A stretch of 64,000 nt of DNA from Emcibacter sp. Lineage in GTDB: Bacteria > Pseudomonadota > Alphaproteobacteria > Sphingomonadales > Emcibacteraceae. The stretch is from the NCBI GenBank assembly GCA_021741205.1, contig JAIOYI010000011.1, positions 1 to 64,000 on the forward strand. The letters are read 5' to 3'. How positions within the stretch are numbered: position 1 is the first letter of the stretch; each line of letters starts with the position of its first letter. Under the pieces are notes generated by a model. It saw only the letters and a program-made list of their open reading frames with translations, was not told where the DNA came from and did no database searches. The position numbers and the translations under genes were made by a program. Positions 1 through 8,787 of the stretch are shown here, piece by piece.

Positions 1-70
1 CCTCCCGCAGCATGGCCAAAACGACTTTGGTTTTAAATCCCGCCGGATAATTCTTGCGTGTTTTACTCAT
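1..70 (-). CDS. IS3-family transposase OrfA, N-terminal fragment
   Basis: The minus-strand ATG at 70-68 opens a frame whose first residues are MSKTRKNYPAGFKTK followed by VVLAMLRE. This is the usual beginning of IS3-family OrfA proteins, where a short basic stretch and a Y/F-x-x-x-F-K segment lead into the helix-turn-helix that binds the element ends. Only 23 codons lie in the window. A candidate ribosome-binding site, AAGGAAGGATC, lies just upstream. The rest of orfA and the orfB integrase core should continue to the left. Confidence 0.7.
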   Translation of the reverse strand, partial: MSKTRKNYPAGFKTKVVLAMLRE

Positions 71-131
71 TCAAATGATCCTTCCTTGATCAAAATAGTA
101 GCTTAACACACTGTCCGATTTTCTGGGACCA
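1..131 (-). mobile_element. Left end of an IS3-family insertion sequence (cut by window edge)
   Basis: The start of an orfA-type transposase gene reads leftward out of the window. About 60 bp upstream of its ATG is TGGTCCCAGAAAATCGGACA (minus strand, 131 to 112), which begins with TG and has the look of an IS3-family terminal inverted repeat. Spacing from the putative terminus to orfA fits the family. Only one end is present, so the element's extent, its orfB and any target duplication cannot be seen. The family call rests on the OrfA N-terminus and this terminus. Confidence 0.65.
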
Positions 132-140
132 CCTCTTTAT

Positions 141-180
141 CCCATTATATCCCACTTAATCCCGCTATATCCTATTTTGC
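141..180. repeat. Four-copy degenerate 10-bp tandem repeat next to the IS end
   Basis: Four consecutive 10-bp units, CCCATTATAT, CCCACTTAAT, CCCGCTATAT and CCTATTTTGC, start exactly every 10 bases, the last being degenerate. They lie about 10 bp outside the putative IS terminus and upstream of nothing obvious on either strand. The unit is close to one helical turn, so a protein-binding array is possible, but a chance low-complexity run at an insertion site cannot be excluded. Confidence 0.55.
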
Positions 181-251
181 TACTGTCCTAAATTAACTGG
201 TGTGTTGCACTAAATTCAAGCGTCACGCCTCTCCTCAAATTAGCCAGAAGA

Positions 252-833
252 TTAGCCCGATTTTTTGACGAACTGGGTCAAGATGACGATTTGTTGGCCA
301 TTAATGCGGCCTTCGATGTGGGCTGGGTTATCTTGCACCAGTGATATATTACGCACGGCCGTACCCCGCTTTGCGGTAAAATTTGCGCCCTTTACATTTA
401 AATCCTTGATCAGGGTTACCGTATCGCCAGACTGCAAGACGGCACCAAAGCTATCCTTATGGTGGGTCTGATCATCACCGCCCTGAACACTGTTCATGGC
501 CTGCGCCCAGCTAATGGTTTCTTCATCAAGATAGAGCATATCAAGCAAATCCTGCGGCCATCCCTCGGCCCGCAAGCGGTCGAGCATACGCCATGCCATC
601 ACCTGCACGGCGGGAACCTGTGACCACATACTGTCATTCAGACAACGCCAATGGTTCACCTGCATTTCGGTAGGGTCATCAATTTGAGCCCTACAAGTGC
701 CGCACATCAATATGGCCTGATCTGCTGTGCCCTCTGAGGTTGGGGGAATCTCATAAACCCCAAGGTTATCCGTTGCACCGCATAATTCACATTTTGATTC
801 TGCCCTTGCGTGCAATTCTTGTTCTATGCTCAT
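252..833 (-). CDS. phnA: PhnA domain zinc-ribbon protein
   Basis: This 193-residue protein has an N-terminal zinc ribbon with C15-x2-C18 and C44-x2-C47, then a helical middle and a C-terminal PhnA domain (about residues 125-190) of the SH3-like type with an SGDTVTLIKDLNVKG segment. PhnA proteins are widespread, and despite the name their link to phosphonate use is not established. A longer frame reaches 935, but it would overlap the upstream SDR gene by 83 bases. The ATG at 833 is preceded by AGAAAG and leaves a 19-base gap, so it is the likely start. It probably forms a two-gene operon with the SDR gene. Confidence 0.85.
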   Translation of the reverse strand: MSIEQELHARAESKCELCGATDNLGVYEIPPTSEGTADQAILMCGTCRAQIDDPTEMQVNHWRCLNDSMWSQVPAVQVMAWRMLDRLRAEGWPQDLLDMLYLDEETISWAQAMNSVQGGDDQTHHKDSFGAVLQSGDTVTLIKDLNVKGANFTAKRGTAVRNISLVQDNPAHIEGRINGQQIVILTQFVKKSG

Positions 834-852
834 ATTTTTTCTTTCTATTATC

Positions 853-1629
853 TTAAAGAGCGACTTTATATTCTTGTATGCTATTGCCCCCGTCAACAAT
901 AATGAACTGGCCTGTGATATAGCTTGCCTCTTCACTGCTTAAAAAAACAGCCGCATGGCCAACCTCTTCTGGGTAGCCTGCACGTCCAACAGGGGTATAT
1001 TGTCCTGCAATAATTTCTGCCTCACTACTTGACCCTGTTTTAATCCAACCGGGGCCTATGCAATTGGCCGTGATATTGTGTCGTCCCACTTCAATAGCCA
1101 ATGACCGCACCATCCCAAGTAGCCCAGCCTTTGCACTGCCATAATTGCTGCTGCCAGATATACCAACAACAGGCCCCGTAACCGATGATATATGGACAAT
1201 ACGGCCATAGTTATGCACCATCATTTGAGGTAGAACGGCACGGGTAACATAGAAGGCGCTGGTTAGGTTAATATCTATGCCATAGTGCCAATCTTCATCG
1301 GACGTATCCTTCAAATTTGTTGATTGATATTCTTTGCCCACTTGTACCATACCCGCATTATTGATGACAATGTCTATGGGGCCTAGGGTATTTTCTACTT
1401 GTTTTACTAATGCTGTCACGGCCTTGGAATCCGTGAGATCAGCGGGGCTTGCAAATGTGTCTTTATCGGTGCCACCCAATTCATCAAGACGGGTGAAAAT
1501 TCGTTCTGTGGTTGAGGTGATCGCAACCTTTGCACCTGCGGCTCTCAGCAATTTTGCGGTCGCAAATCCGATGCCCTCGGGATGACCTGCCCCTGTGATG
1601 AGGGCTACATGATTTTTAACGCCTGACAT
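853..1629 (-). CDS. Short-chain dehydrogenase/reductase (classical SDR)
   Basis: The 258-residue protein has the classical SDR layout: nucleotide-binding TGAGHPEGIG at 12-21, NNAG at 90-93, catalytic Ser149 in HISS, and Tyr163 and Lys167 in YGSAK. The C-terminal part ends with the usual GQFIIVDGG segment. It should be an NAD(P)H-dependent cytoplasmic oxidoreductase acting on a hydroxyl or keto group; it resembles the FabG-like group but the substrate cannot be told. It starts from ATG at 1629 and precedes phnA by 19 bases in the same direction. A hairpin at 1683-1701 separates it from the TonB receptor gene upstream. Confidence 0.85.
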   Translation of the reverse strand: MSGVKNHVALITGAGHPEGIGFATAKLLRAAGAKVAITSTTERIFTRLDELGGTDKDTFASPADLTDSKAVTALVKQVENTLGPIDIVINNAGMVQVGKEYQSTNLKDTSDEDWHYGIDINLTSAFYVTRAVLPQMMVHNYGRIVHISSVTGPVVGISGSSNYGSAKAGLLGMVRSLAIEVGRHNITANCIGPGWIKTGSSSEAEIIAGQYTPVGRAGYPEEVGHAAVFLSSEEASYITGQFIIVDGGNSIQEYKVAL

Positions 1630-1682
1630 AAAATTTAACGTCCCAAATGGTGAAGATTTAACGGCTTATTCTGAAAAAGATA

Positions 1683-1701
1683 GAGGGCCAAAAAGGCCCT
1701 C
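1683..1701 (-). terminator. Rho-independent terminator after the TonB-dependent receptor gene
   Basis: On the minus strand GAGGGCC, a five-base loop and GGCCCTC form a 7-bp GC-rich stem, followed by TATCTTTTTC. It starts 27 bases beyond the receptor stop codon at 1728 and so probably ends that transcript, separating it from the SDR-phnA pair downstream. Confidence 0.7.
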
Positions 1702-1727
1702 CACCGTTATGATTATTGATCTATTCT

Positions 1728-4031
1728 TTAGAAATTATATCTTACTTTACCGCCAAAGGTCCTTGGAACGCTAATGCCAAATCCATGATGAGGGAAGGAA
1801 CCACCACCTTCACCTGTGCCGTCAAAATACCGGCTGTTAAAGACATTTTCCAGATAAAGGGTAACTTCCCAGCCCGCATAGCTTTCATAACCCATACGAA
1901 GTGAAACATCCGACCAACCATTATTTTGTGCCGCCACCAGATTTTCAATTCCGCCGAAAGTTTTGCTTTGGGCTTTAATGTCTGCGGAGGCGTTTATCTC
2001 ACCGTTTTGTCCGACAGGCATGTGAAAGGAAAGTAGCGCTGCAAAGGTAAAGCTTGGTGAACCACCAAGGCGATTACCGTCAGAACCTTCTGCTATAATA
2101 TCTGCATCCTTGATTTCGTTGTCATTGTAAGAGGTTGACATAAACAGATCGATATTCTCACTTACAATGGCTTGAAGTGTGGCCTCGATACCGTAAGCTT
2201 TCACTTGACCAACATTCTCCACCCGTGAGCCACTATCAAAATAATTCAATTGCAGATCGGTATATTTATAATGATAGGCTGCAACATCCATGCGAACGCG
2301 TTTATCCATCATATCCGCCTTTAAGCCCACCTCATAAGACCAAACTGTTTCAGGGTTAAAATCATTGGGCGTAGCACCAGGAAGCGCGAGGAGATCGTCA
2401 TCGGTTCCATCAGGCCCCAAAATAACCGCAAAACTACCAAAGCCACCGGCCTTATAGCCTTTGGTTATGTTACCATAAACCATCATATCGTCATTAACAT
2501 GGTAACGGGCATAAAAACGTGGGGTAAAATCATTCCATGACTTTTCTGTTGTCAGGAATCCATCTGTTGTCACGCCAAACATAAAGAAAGGCCCAAGGTC
2601 GCTCTCAACTGGCAAAATATTGATGCCGAATTTCTTGGTATCCTTGGTGTAACGGATGCCAGCACCCACTTCCAACTTTTCTGTTGCCGCATAGGAAAGG
2701 TCTAAATAAGCGCCCCAACCATGATATGCGCCGTCAATGATATTATCCTCGACAAGTCCCGCGGGATTTGCCGTGAAATCACCCCAATCATAATAGGCAA
2801 AAACTTCTGAGCAAGAATAATAATAATAGGCCTGACACATGACATCTTCGTTGCCTGTGTTGGAAAAGGCCGCATTAATATTTTCTTTATAATAAGAAAC
2901 CCCTGCATACCAGCTGAGTTTACTGTCGGATTGTGAGGTTAACCTCAGCTCTTGTTCAAAATAATTACCATCTTGCTCTTGACCATAATTATTGAAGTTA
3001 AGCGCCATACCATCAAAATCTTCGGCATAGCTATAGGTATGATCCTTATATCCTGTGAGTGAGGTAAGTTTCGCAAATTCAAGATCCCAATTCAATTCAG
3101 CACTGAAAGAGGTTACCTCACCACGATCATGGTTGCCAAGGCCCATATCGCTATCAATGTCGCCCTTATTGCCTCTGGGAACGGCGAGATCGCCTGCTAC
3201 ACTTTGAAGGAAGGGGAGAATTTCATCATCGTTGAAGGTACGGTAAGTGCTTCCGCTAAGTTTTCTATTCTCATATTCAAACATAAGTGTCGCATCAAAA
3301 TTTTCATTTTGATAGCCAACTGTTGCCCGAAAAGCACTCTTATCATGCCAACCTTCTTTGGGTGCATCTGGACGTGCGTAATTAAATAAATAGCCGTCCT
3401 CCTCGCTATGATAGGCGGCAAAGCGAAAGGCAAGCTTATCCGATACGGGTAGATTAATGGCACCTTCTGCCTCAAAATGATTGCGTTCACCCGCACCAGC
3501 AGAAACATAGCCGCTGACTTCATTAAAATCAGGACGAGCCGTATAAAGGCTTATAGCGCCACTGATGGCGTTACGGCCAAAGAGAAATCCCTGGGGGCCA
3601 CGTAAAACTTCCGCCCGTGCCATGTCAAACATTGAGGTCACAACAACACCGTTGCGTCCTTGATAAAGTCCGTTTTTAAAGAAGCCAACGGAGGGATCAC
3701 CACCAACACCAAAATCATTGGTGGAAATGCCGCGGATATTTATATAATCGATAAAGCTGTCTTTGCTGTCACCAGCCATACCAGGAGCAAATTTTACCAA
3801 GTCTTTTACATCGTCCAAATTCACCCGTTCCGTGAAGGCCGCATCAAAGGCAGTTACAGAAAGCGGCACATCCTGTACAGACTCCGCCCGTTTTGTGGCC
3901 GTAACAACAATCTCTTCTAAGACTAGTTTTTTTTCTTGTGCTTGAGCATAATACCCACTGCTCAACAAAATAACTGTTGCCGATGTTCCCAGCATTAAAT
4001 TATGCCCATGTCGTTTAAAAATTTTAGTCAT
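1728..4031 (-). CDS. TonB-dependent outer membrane receptor
   Basis: About 767 residues. An N-terminal signal peptide ends near AQAQE and is followed by a TonB-box-like EEIVVTATKR. A plug domain with NIRGI and EVLRGPQGFLFGRNAISG comes next, then a long beta-barrel ending in GGKVRYNF with the terminal aromatic residue of outer membrane proteins. It belongs to the large group of alphaproteobacterial receptors often annotated as siderophore receptors, but the ligand is unknown. ATG at 4031 is chosen over an in-frame ATG at 4043 because GGAGAGG sits 5 bases ahead of it. A TPR-sulfotransferase gene lies upstream in the same direction with a 138-base gap. Confidence 0.9.
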   Translation of the reverse strand: MTKIFKRHGHNLMLGTSATVILLSSGYYAQAQEKKLVLEEIVVTATKRAESVQDVPLSVTAFDAAFTERVNLDDVKDLVKFAPGMAGDSKDSFIDYINIRGISTNDFGVGGDPSVGFFKNGLYQGRNGVVVTSMFDMARAEVLRGPQGFLFGRNAISGAISLYTARPDFNEVSGYVSAGAGERNHFEAEGAINLPVSDKLAFRFAAYHSEEDGYLFNYARPDAPKEGWHDKSAFRATVGYQNENFDATLMFEYENRKLSGSTYRTFNDDEILPFLQSVAGDLAVPRGNKGDIDSDMGLGNHDRGEVTSFSAELNWDLEFAKLTSLTGYKDHTYSYAEDFDGMALNFNNYGQEQDGNYFEQELRLTSQSDSKLSWYAGVSYYKENINAAFSNTGNEDVMCQAYYYYSCSEVFAYYDWGDFTANPAGLVEDNIIDGAYHGWGAYLDLSYAATEKLEVGAGIRYTKDTKKFGINILPVESDLGPFFMFGVTTDGFLTTEKSWNDFTPRFYARYHVNDDMMVYGNITKGYKAGGFGSFAVILGPDGTDDDLLALPGATPNDFNPETVWSYEVGLKADMMDKRVRMDVAAYHYKYTDLQLNYFDSGSRVENVGQVKAYGIEATLQAIVSENIDLFMSTSYNDNEIKDADIIAEGSDGNRLGGSPSFTFAALLSFHMPVGQNGEINASADIKAQSKTFGGIENLVAAQNNGWSDVSLRMGYESYAGWEVTLYLENVFNSRYFDGTGEGGGSFPHHGFGISVPRTFGGKVRYNF

Positions 4032-4169
4032 ATTCCTCTCCATTTTCTATAAAAGATTGATCTTTTCATGAAGATAACTTCACTTGAGATCATCGCTAGC
4101 TAAACAATAAATTTCTTCACTGTCTTCGTTTATTGAAAGGCTATAATAGCCTCTTTCCTGCTGCAAATT

Positions 4170-5789
4170 TTACCTGAGGGCAGCGTCCTCAATAATTCTC
4201 ACCATTGGGTCTAGATATTTTTCAAATTCTTTCCATCGTCCGATCGAGCGGGTATGAGCCTTTTCTCTTACCTGAACCGCGCTCGCTGTTGTTACCGCCG
4301 CCGTCTGTGCGTAAAAATTTACACAAGATTCTTGCCATTCAAGTCCTAAAAATTTGATAATTTTTCGCGCACTGTTTTCAAGGTCACTGGTGACATCCTC
4401 ATAGTTGATCTCCAACATGTGGCCCCCTAGAAAATCACGCCATTTTGCCATGAGACGGCGGTATCTTATATGATGTCTTGCCATTTCTCCCTGATTATAG
4501 GAGTGGAAATAGGCGTCAGCAAATAATTGTTTATAACTTGAAAAACAACTGTCCATAGGATCACGCATAATATGGATGATTTTTGCCTTGGGAAGTGCCG
4601 CCGCAATAAGAGGGGCATACATAAAATTAACCGGCAACTTGTCCACAAAATAAGGGGAATTAGGCCTCACCGCACGGGTTGTTTTCATATATATTTCGCC
4701 AATTTCTCGCATATTAACCGTGGCGGCCTTTTTGATAATTTCTGCCGTCATAGGTCTTGGGGAGCTCATTTTGGCGGCTCTTTTGATGGCCATGGCAAAT
4801 TGCTGTAATTCACCGGCTCCTGCCACCTCTGAATGAGCGGTGATGATGCGCTCAACAAGTGTCGTACCTGTTCTTGGCTGGCCGATGATAAAAATTGGCG
4901 AACTGTCATCATGTCCCACGTCCACTCGTGAAAACCATTCCTTATTTAAATTTTTCTCAAGACTATCAAATAGGGCAATTTCGCTGGCCTCATCATAATT
5001 GATTTGATGGCGTTTTGCTTGTGCACCCATTTCAAATGCCGCAAAAGCCTTATCCCAATGCTCCAAATCTTCCCATTCCTTGCCGATAGCATAATGTAAA
5101 AATGGAGCGTCCTGACGGTTTTGATCCATATCTTGCACCAGATCAGACATGATCGTTATATGATCCTCTGAGGTGGCCTTTTCGAGCCGTGCCAGTGACC
5201 AATGCGCCATAGCGCTATCTGGTTTTTCACTAAGAACAGATTGCAATGCATCCCGTGCCTGATCTATATGTCCAAGGAAAGTAAGCGCCTTGGCCCGACT
5301 TAAATCAAAGAATGCGGATTTCGATGTTTCTCGAGCCTTATCAAACCATTCAAGCGCTGTTTTCTGCTCCCCAAGCAGGCTATAGACATTTCCGATCACA
5401 TCCATAACCAAAGGATCGGTAGTATTGAAGGAGACGGCCTTTTTAAGCTGTTCTTCAGCGTCGTCATATTGAGCAAGCGACACAGAAGATCTTGCTAGCT
5501 GTGCCCATGCCGCTGCATGAGCGGGATCAATTTCAACCACATTTTTAAAAGCATGGCGTGCCATATCCCAATCCTTGGTTTCAATGGCAATCAAGCCAAC
5601 CAGAAAATGGGCTCCCTTAAATTGAGGATGATATTTGAGCACAAGCTGACAACAGGCTCCCGCCTCTTTGAAATCCCGCCGCAACAAAGCCTGATAGCCC
5701 CTTGCCGTGAATTTATCCACGTCTGCCTGTCCCATAACAGGTGTTTGGGAGCGAGGCCGATTATCTAATTTATTTATATCAACTGTCAT
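4170..5789 (-). CDS. TPR-repeat sulfotransferase
   Basis: Around 539 residues. The N-terminal half (about 25-260) is a run of tetratricopeptide-like helical pairs. The C-terminal half is a sulfotransferase domain: PIFIIGQPRTGTTLVERI is the 5'-phosphosulfate-binding loop of PAPS-dependent enzymes, and HIMRDPMDSCFSSY is the 3'-phosphate-binding segment. Such TPR-sulfotransferases are common next to TonB-dependent receptors in marine alphaproteobacteria, but their acceptors are not known. The frame can start from TTG at 5798; ATG at 5789 is preferred although no strong Shine-Dalgarno is visible. A TGTGATCACA palindrome lies 51 bases upstream, suggesting control by the regulator of the polyamine genes. 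Confidence 0.85.
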   Translation of the reverse strand: MTVDINKLDNRPRSQTPVMGQADVDKFTARGYQALLRRDFKEAGACCQLVLKYHPQFKGAHFLVGLIAIETKDWDMARHAFKNVVEIDPAHAAAWAQLARSSVSLAQYDDAEEQLKKAVSFNTTDPLVMDVIGNVYSLLGEQKTALEWFDKARETSKSAFFDLSRAKALTFLGHIDQARDALQSVLSEKPDSAMAHWSLARLEKATSEDHITIMSDLVQDMDQNRQDAPFLHYAIGKEWEDLEHWDKAFAAFEMGAQAKRHQINYDEASEIALFDSLEKNLNKEWFSRVDVGHDDSSPIFIIGQPRTGTTLVERIITAHSEVAGAGELQQFAMAIKRAAKMSSPRPMTAEIIKKAATVNMREIGEIYMKTTRAVRPNSPYFVDKLPVNFMYAPLIAAALPKAKIIHIMRDPMDSCFSSYKQLFADAYFHSYNQGEMARHHIRYRRLMAKWRDFLGGHMLEINYEDVTSDLENSARKIIKFLGLEWQESCVNFYAQTAAVTTASAVQVREKAHTRSIGRWKEFEKYLDPMVRIIEDAALR

Positions 5790-5839
5790 TGTTTTCAAAT
5801 ATAAAACATACCCTTTATTGATAATATAATTACTTCAAT

Positions 5840-5853
5840 AATGTGATCACATT
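5840..5853. promoter_or_regulatory. TGTGATCACA operator before the TPR-sulfotransferase gene
   Basis: AATGTGATCACATT is a perfect 14-bp palindrome in the 95-base gap between the amidohydrolase stop and the sulfotransferase start. On the minus strand a consensus TTGACA lies at 5869-5864, ten bases upstream of it, so a bound repressor would cover the core promoter. The core matches the sites at 14242, 14358, 15282 and 16335. Confidence 0.65.
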
Positions 5854-5884
5854 GTGGTTTAATTGTCAACTCAAAGCCTCTCTA

Positions 5885-7891
5885 TTATTCAGACTTATAG
5901 ACCAGAACCCCATCAAACCACGTTGAGATAACCTTTGTATCACGAATAGCTGTTGGGTTGCTGCTTGCAAGATCGATAATATTTTGGTTAAGAATAATAA
6001 AGTCGGCCTTTTTCCCGACCTCAAATGATCCCACAATTTCGGCCTGATGAAGCGCCTTTGCCCCATTAATGGTATAGGCATCTATGGCGTCCAAAATAGA
6101 AACTGTTTCATTCTCGTTATAAGCCATACCCGATGCGCCCGCTCTTGTTACGGCCTGTTCTATATTAAAAAAAGGTCGAGGATCGCGCATTTCAACTGGC
6201 GCATCTGAACCTGCAATCAAAATTGCCCCTGCCTGCATGGTGCTGCGGACGGGATAAGCCTGTGTATAGCTATAATATTCTTTTCTGTATAAATCATGGA
6301 TATCCTTTATTTCATCAATAAAAGGCATAACAGTTAGATCATATTCTGGAACTGGCGATATCCAAGCATAGGTATAGGCAAGATAAAGTCCCAAATCCCC
6401 TATTCTTTTTATGTCATCGGGATGAACAAATTGAATATGCGCCAGACTTTGAGGTTGTGGACTAGGACCATTTATTTTGCGGGCATTTTCCAACCCATCA
6501 AGGGCGGTTCGCACGGCTCTGTCCCCAATAACATGAAGATGAAGGGCATAGCCTTCCGCATGAAACCGCTTGATAAAGTCCATTTCAACATCATAGGGAC
6601 TTTCTAGGACGCCCGTACTAACGGCACATTGTTGCGGGAGAAATCCATTTTTTTCGATAAATTGGTTGATCGCTTTTTGGTCTTTAAGTAGGGACGGGTC
6701 AAATTTGCACGCCTCGCTCTCTGTGTTCACATATCCCTTAAGTTGTAATTCTTCAGTCTTAGAATTCCATTCAAAAATAGGTTGTTTATAGGGTGTTAAT
6801 TTTGCTGCATTGGGAAGACTTGGTGGTGTTGCAAGAGGGTTACCTTCGGATACGCCATCTATAAACATCTTCATGCTGTCCGCTTTGATATTTTTATAAG
6901 GTTCAAAATGTTCCCGTGTCTTGTAAGCGTCTCGTGATAAGACATCCCAATTCACTTTGTTATTGGCGTCTATATAATCAAGCGGGTTATAAAATTGAGA
7001 AAGGGTAATACGTAAGGGACGCTGTTGATCCTGAGCAAGCTTTTCGTATAAAGGGGCAATGGCTTTGCTAAAGGCCGCTTCCCGAATTGAGGTGATGCCC
7101 TCGGAATTTAAACGGGCGGGAATTTGGGCGGCATTTTCAACCATTTTGTTGATATCCCCGTCTAGCATGCTAATCTTAGCCATGGCGTTGCGTGCCTGCT
7201 CATTGACCATTCCATCAAGATTACCGTCACGATCCACACCTACCATAACGGCAAAATCTGAAAATTCTGTTTGAAGAGTTGCTTTACTCAGACCAATCGT
7301 TTCACCCGCTTTATTTTTTGCAAGGGCAAGGGCTGCCGAATTATAAGCCCCATGATGGCCATCATTTCCAGCAAGGGTTATGGGAATATCCTTTGAAACC
7401 GCATCAAGAGCCTCTCTTATGGTTTTAAATTGTTTTGTCGGCGTATTGCCCGTTGAGAAACCCCACTGTTCCCCCACAAGCCAAGCACCTTGTTCTGGTT
7501 TTAAACGCTTCATACAGTCTGACATGAATGTGGAAAGTTCATCCAAATTCATCGGGTTGCTTTCAAGATCACAGCGTTCAAATTCAATAATGCCAGATGC
7601 ATGAATATGATTGTCATGAAGCCCAGGTAGAATTAAATCATTCTCAAGACGGATAACCTCTGTTTCTTGTCCGATGAAGGTCTCTGCTCCTGTATCATCT
7701 CCCACATAAATAAAGGTGCCATCCTTAATGGCAAAGGCCGTCGCCATATCCCGATGATCATTGGCTGTATACACTTGCGCTTTTAAGATTACGGTATCGG
7801 CCTCGACAGATTTTTTATCATATTCTTTATCACAGGCCACAATAAACAAGGACATGACGCAACCGCCAAGAACAAGAAATTTTCTAACCAT
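5885..7891 (-). CDS. Lipoprotein metal-dependent amidohydrolase (YtcJ-like, amidohydrolase 3 family)
   Basis: 668 residues. The signal peptide ends in FIVAC, a lipobox that makes Cys20 the likely lipidated residue, so the enzyme should be anchored in the cell envelope facing the periplasm. The amidohydrolase fold is shown by GLHDNHIHASG (metal-binding HxH), HLHVIGDRAV and GSDAPVEMRDPRP with the late metal-binding Asp. Family members hydrolyse amides, often N-substituted amino acids or formamides; the substrate here is unknown. GAGGAG precedes the ATG at 7891. It is the last gene of the presumed polyamine operon, 38 bases after the membrane-protein gene, so hydrolysis of a polyamine conjugate is a reasonable guess only. 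Confidence 0.85.
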   Translation of the reverse strand: MVRKFLVLGGCVMSLFIVACDKEYDKKSVEADTVILKAQVYTANDHRDMATAFAIKDGTFIYVGDDTGAETFIGQETEVIRLENDLILPGLHDNHIHASGIIEFERCDLESNPMNLDELSTFMSDCMKRLKPEQGAWLVGEQWGFSTGNTPTKQFKTIREALDAVSKDIPITLAGNDGHHGAYNSAALALAKNKAGETIGLSKATLQTEFSDFAVMVGVDRDGNLDGMVNEQARNAMAKISMLDGDINKMVENAAQIPARLNSEGITSIREAAFSKAIAPLYEKLAQDQQRPLRITLSQFYNPLDYIDANNKVNWDVLSRDAYKTREHFEPYKNIKADSMKMFIDGVSEGNPLATPPSLPNAAKLTPYKQPIFEWNSKTEELQLKGYVNTESEACKFDPSLLKDQKAINQFIEKNGFLPQQCAVSTGVLESPYDVEMDFIKRFHAEGYALHLHVIGDRAVRTALDGLENARKINGPSPQPQSLAHIQFVHPDDIKRIGDLGLYLAYTYAWISPVPEYDLTVMPFIDEIKDIHDLYRKEYYSYTQAYPVRSTMQAGAILIAGSDAPVEMRDPRPFFNIEQAVTRAGASGMAYNENETVSILDAIDAYTINGAKALHQAEIVGSFEVGKKADFIILNQNIIDLASSNPTAIRDTKVISTWFDGVLVYKSE

Positions 7892-7929
7892 TATTTAAAC
7901 TCCTCAAAGATATGTTAAGTAGGAAAATG

Positions 7930-8784
7930 CTACGCATTTAATGCCTCTTCCTCTTGATCACTTGTTTCTTGTTGCCACTGGAACAAATTCATTTCAATAA
8001 AGGCAAAAGCGACAAGCCAAAGGAAAGCATCCCAAGCATCCAGAAAATCTCCTTGTTGCCCCCAATAGATAGCGCAAACCAGTAATGTTGAATATAAAAC
8101 CGCCTTAATGATCTTGCTGATAAAGAGCAAGGAACCACGGAGCAGTCCTCTCAGTTGAAACCAAACATCCACCTCTAATATAACAACGACACCAAGCCAC
8201 GTCGTCGCATTGATCACATCAACCCATGCCATGCCACGCGCTCTAAAAAGAGAGTCCGCATCGGCTATCAATGGCTGAGCATGCAGTTTGTAAAGTTGCA
8301 TTCCTTGGAGGCTAAGACAATTATCCTTGGTCAATAATTGATATTCATCTAAGTTGTCGACCCTTGCTATGATGCCATCCACGATGCTGCAAATATTCTC
8401 TGTCGGGAAGGGGGTCACACCATAAAAAAGCAAAAGTTTCAGAAAATAACCATAAAGGGCATAAACAATAAGGCTGTAACATAATGTTCTTACGGCCATC
8501 ATTACCCATTTTAATTTACTATCCTTCATTACCTCGTCGGAAATCACCCATGTTTCAAGCTCAAACAAAAGTAATAAAATAACCCAATTTAGGGTATCGC
8601 TGCTGGCGGTGAAGGCTTCTATAATTTGAGAAAAAGAAACCCCATTATGAAAGGTATGAGATGAAGCATCCCAGTCTTGTTGAAAAAATAAATAAGTATT
8701 CCACAACAGCAATAGGTAGATTGTATATTTAAACATATTATACAATCTTGCCCTTACGTCTGGGTTCTCAAGTATTTTTCGCAT
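7930..8784 (-). CDS. Six-helix membrane protein made of three two-helix repeats, function unknown
   Basis: 284 residues with six hydrophobic helices. I do not recognise a family. It contains a clear internal threefold repeat. Helices 2, 4 and 6 share W-x7-E-(L/V/M)-(E/D/N)-x-(W/F): W67..E75..W79, W196..E204..W208 and W256..E264..F268. Helices 1, 3 and 5 each start with (K/R)-x3-Y: K19/Y23, R99/Y103, K227/Y231. A loop of about 60 residues between helices 3 and 4 holds Cys132 and Cys156. Glutamates in membrane helices suggest binding of a cation or proton. The gene begins 3 bases after the aminotransferase stop and is therefore translationally coupled to the polyamine genes; a role in polyamine movement or sensing is inference. 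Confidence 0.75.
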   Translation of the reverse strand: MRKILENPDVRARLYNMFKYTIYLLLLWNTYLFFQQDWDASSHTFHNGVSFSQIIEAFTASSDTLNWVILLLLFELETWVISDEVMKDSKLKWVMMAVRTLCYSLIVYALYGYFLKLLLFYGVTPFPTENICSIVDGIIARVDNLDEYQLLTKDNCLSLQGMQLYKLHAQPLIADADSLFRARGMAWVDVINATTWLGVVVILEVDVWFQLRGLLRGSLLFISKIIKAVLYSTLLVCAIYWGQQGDFLDAWDAFLWLVAFAFIEMNLFQWQQETSDQEEEALNA

Positions 8785-8787
8785 GCT

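Noticed and set aside
834-935. Longer PhnA start with 34 extra residues
   Set aside because: It would overlap the SDR gene by 83 bases and has no better ribosome-binding site; the ATG at 833 gives the normal N-terminus.
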